Shown here in pieces: positions 25,458 to 25,811 of a DNA stretch of 25,811 nt. The notes beneath the pieces were generated by a model. That model was given only the letters and a program-made list of their open reading frames with translations, searched no databases and was not told where the DNA came from. The stretch is from Methanobacteriaceae archaeon UBA349 (GTDB taxonomy: Archaea; Methanobacteriota; Methanobacteria; Methanobacteriales; Methanobacteriaceae). Each line of letters opens with the position of its first letter. The stretch's first letter is position 1. The translations under genes were made by a program, and so were the position numbers. The stretch is from contig DAWK01000121.1 of assembly GCA_002509745.1 (NCBI GenBank), positions 181 through 25,991 on the forward strand, given 5' to 3'.

Positions 25458-25811
25458 TTACTTTTCACATTCTTTTATGATAATGGTCTTTAAATGAAGA
25501 TTTGAAACATCATTTTGAATTAAATATGATTTTCCAGGATAAAGCTTAACTTGGCTACTACTTTTTGTAATTTCATTTATAATAACTGTAGGATATATCT
25601 CTGATTTCCCTTTCAAGCCTTCTATTTCAATATAAACTCCTGAAGAATTTATGGATATGGTATAATCACTTGAATTCCCTATCTTTTCAGGCATTTTAAT
25701 TTTAAATTCATTTCCTGTGCCTGTTTGAACATTATTTATGGCACTGGCTATTTTTTCAGTTAGTATTCTAGCTTCTGATAGTTTTTCACTTGCATTGGCA
25801 TGATCTATTCT
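25458..25811 (-). CDS. Pilin-like surface protein, 3' part only (5' end outside the window)
   Basis: The frame stays open from the stop at 25458 to the window edge, giving 117 residues with no start in view; the Met at 25694 is internal. The visible part begins with a helix (SEKLSEARILTEKIASAINN), as after the hydrophobic spine of archaeal pilins. A beta-rich head follows (KIKMPEKIGNSSDYTISINS, GVYIEIEG), ending in KECEK. This layout matches archaeal class III pilin-like proteins from memory, but the signal sequence that would prove it lies outside. It contains NAS and NSS sequons. It is followed after 61 bases by the second pilin-like gene. Confidence 0.65.
   Translation of the reverse strand, partial: RIDHANASEKLSEARILTEKIASAINNVQTGTGNEFKIKMPEKIGNSSDYTISINSSGVYIEIEGLKGKSEIYPTVIINEITKSSSQVKLYPGKSYLIQNDVSNLHLKTIIIKECEK

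Noticed and set aside
1..25811. CRISPR array, tRNA, rRNA, insertion sequence or prophage
   Set aside because: No regularly spaced repeats, cloverleaf-like segments, transposase motifs or phage genes were seen on reading both strands; small RNAs cannot be fully excluded.

Overview
The window is AT-rich (about one third G+C by eye) and reads as the chromosome of a methanogenic archaeon of the order Methanobacteriales, most likely the genus Methanobacterium. The genus is an inference; no search was run. The evidence is the archaeal two-subunit primase, the class I archaeal CCA enzyme, the archaeal routes to aromatic amino acids (ADH synthase plus 3-dehydroquinate synthase II), CoA (pantoate kinase) and riboflavin/F420 (ArfC), a DUF530 protein, class III pilin-like signal sequences, GGAGGTGAT-type ribosome sites and TATA boxes. 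I see no rRNA, tRNA, CRISPR array, transposase or phage gene.

Region 1 (1-8240) is mostly metabolic. It holds a polyprenyl diphosphate synthase (uppS), a TatD-type hydrolase, a carboxymuconolactone-decarboxylase-like protein, a small secreted sequon-rich protein, arfC, a PHP-domain phosphoesterase, pantoate kinase, a SAM methyltransferase that overlaps ADH synthase, and DHQ synthase II. The PHP gene has no ATG, GTG or TTG anywhere upstream of its conserved metal site and seems to begin at ATT.

Region 2 (8240-9460) holds an HprK/PEP-carboxykinase-like P-loop gene. It also lacks a canonical start, and an in-frame TAA interrupts it 47 codons before its natural end.

Region 3 (9500-18600) is informational: RNA 2',3'-cyclic phosphodiesterase (thpR), CCA-adding enzyme, both primase subunits on the opposite strand, methionyl-tRNA synthetase, and a DUF530 protein joined to metG by a 4-base overlap.

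Region 4 (18700-20210) holds a double helix-turn-helix protein and a membrane phosphosugar transferase of the GPT/MraY family. The latter could load sugar onto the lipid carrier made by UppS.

Region 5 (20480-25811, minus strand) is the most interesting part. In transcription order it has two class III pilin-like proteins, a roadblock/LC7 protein, a small GTPase fused behind a degenerate KaiC-like domain, two KaiC/RAD55-like ATPases and a TPR protein. Roadblock and GTPase lie 2 bases apart. The set looks like an archaeal MglA/MglB-type nucleotide switch tied to RecA-fold ATPases and a scaffold, next to cell-surface filament genes. The families are recognisable; their combined role is inference.
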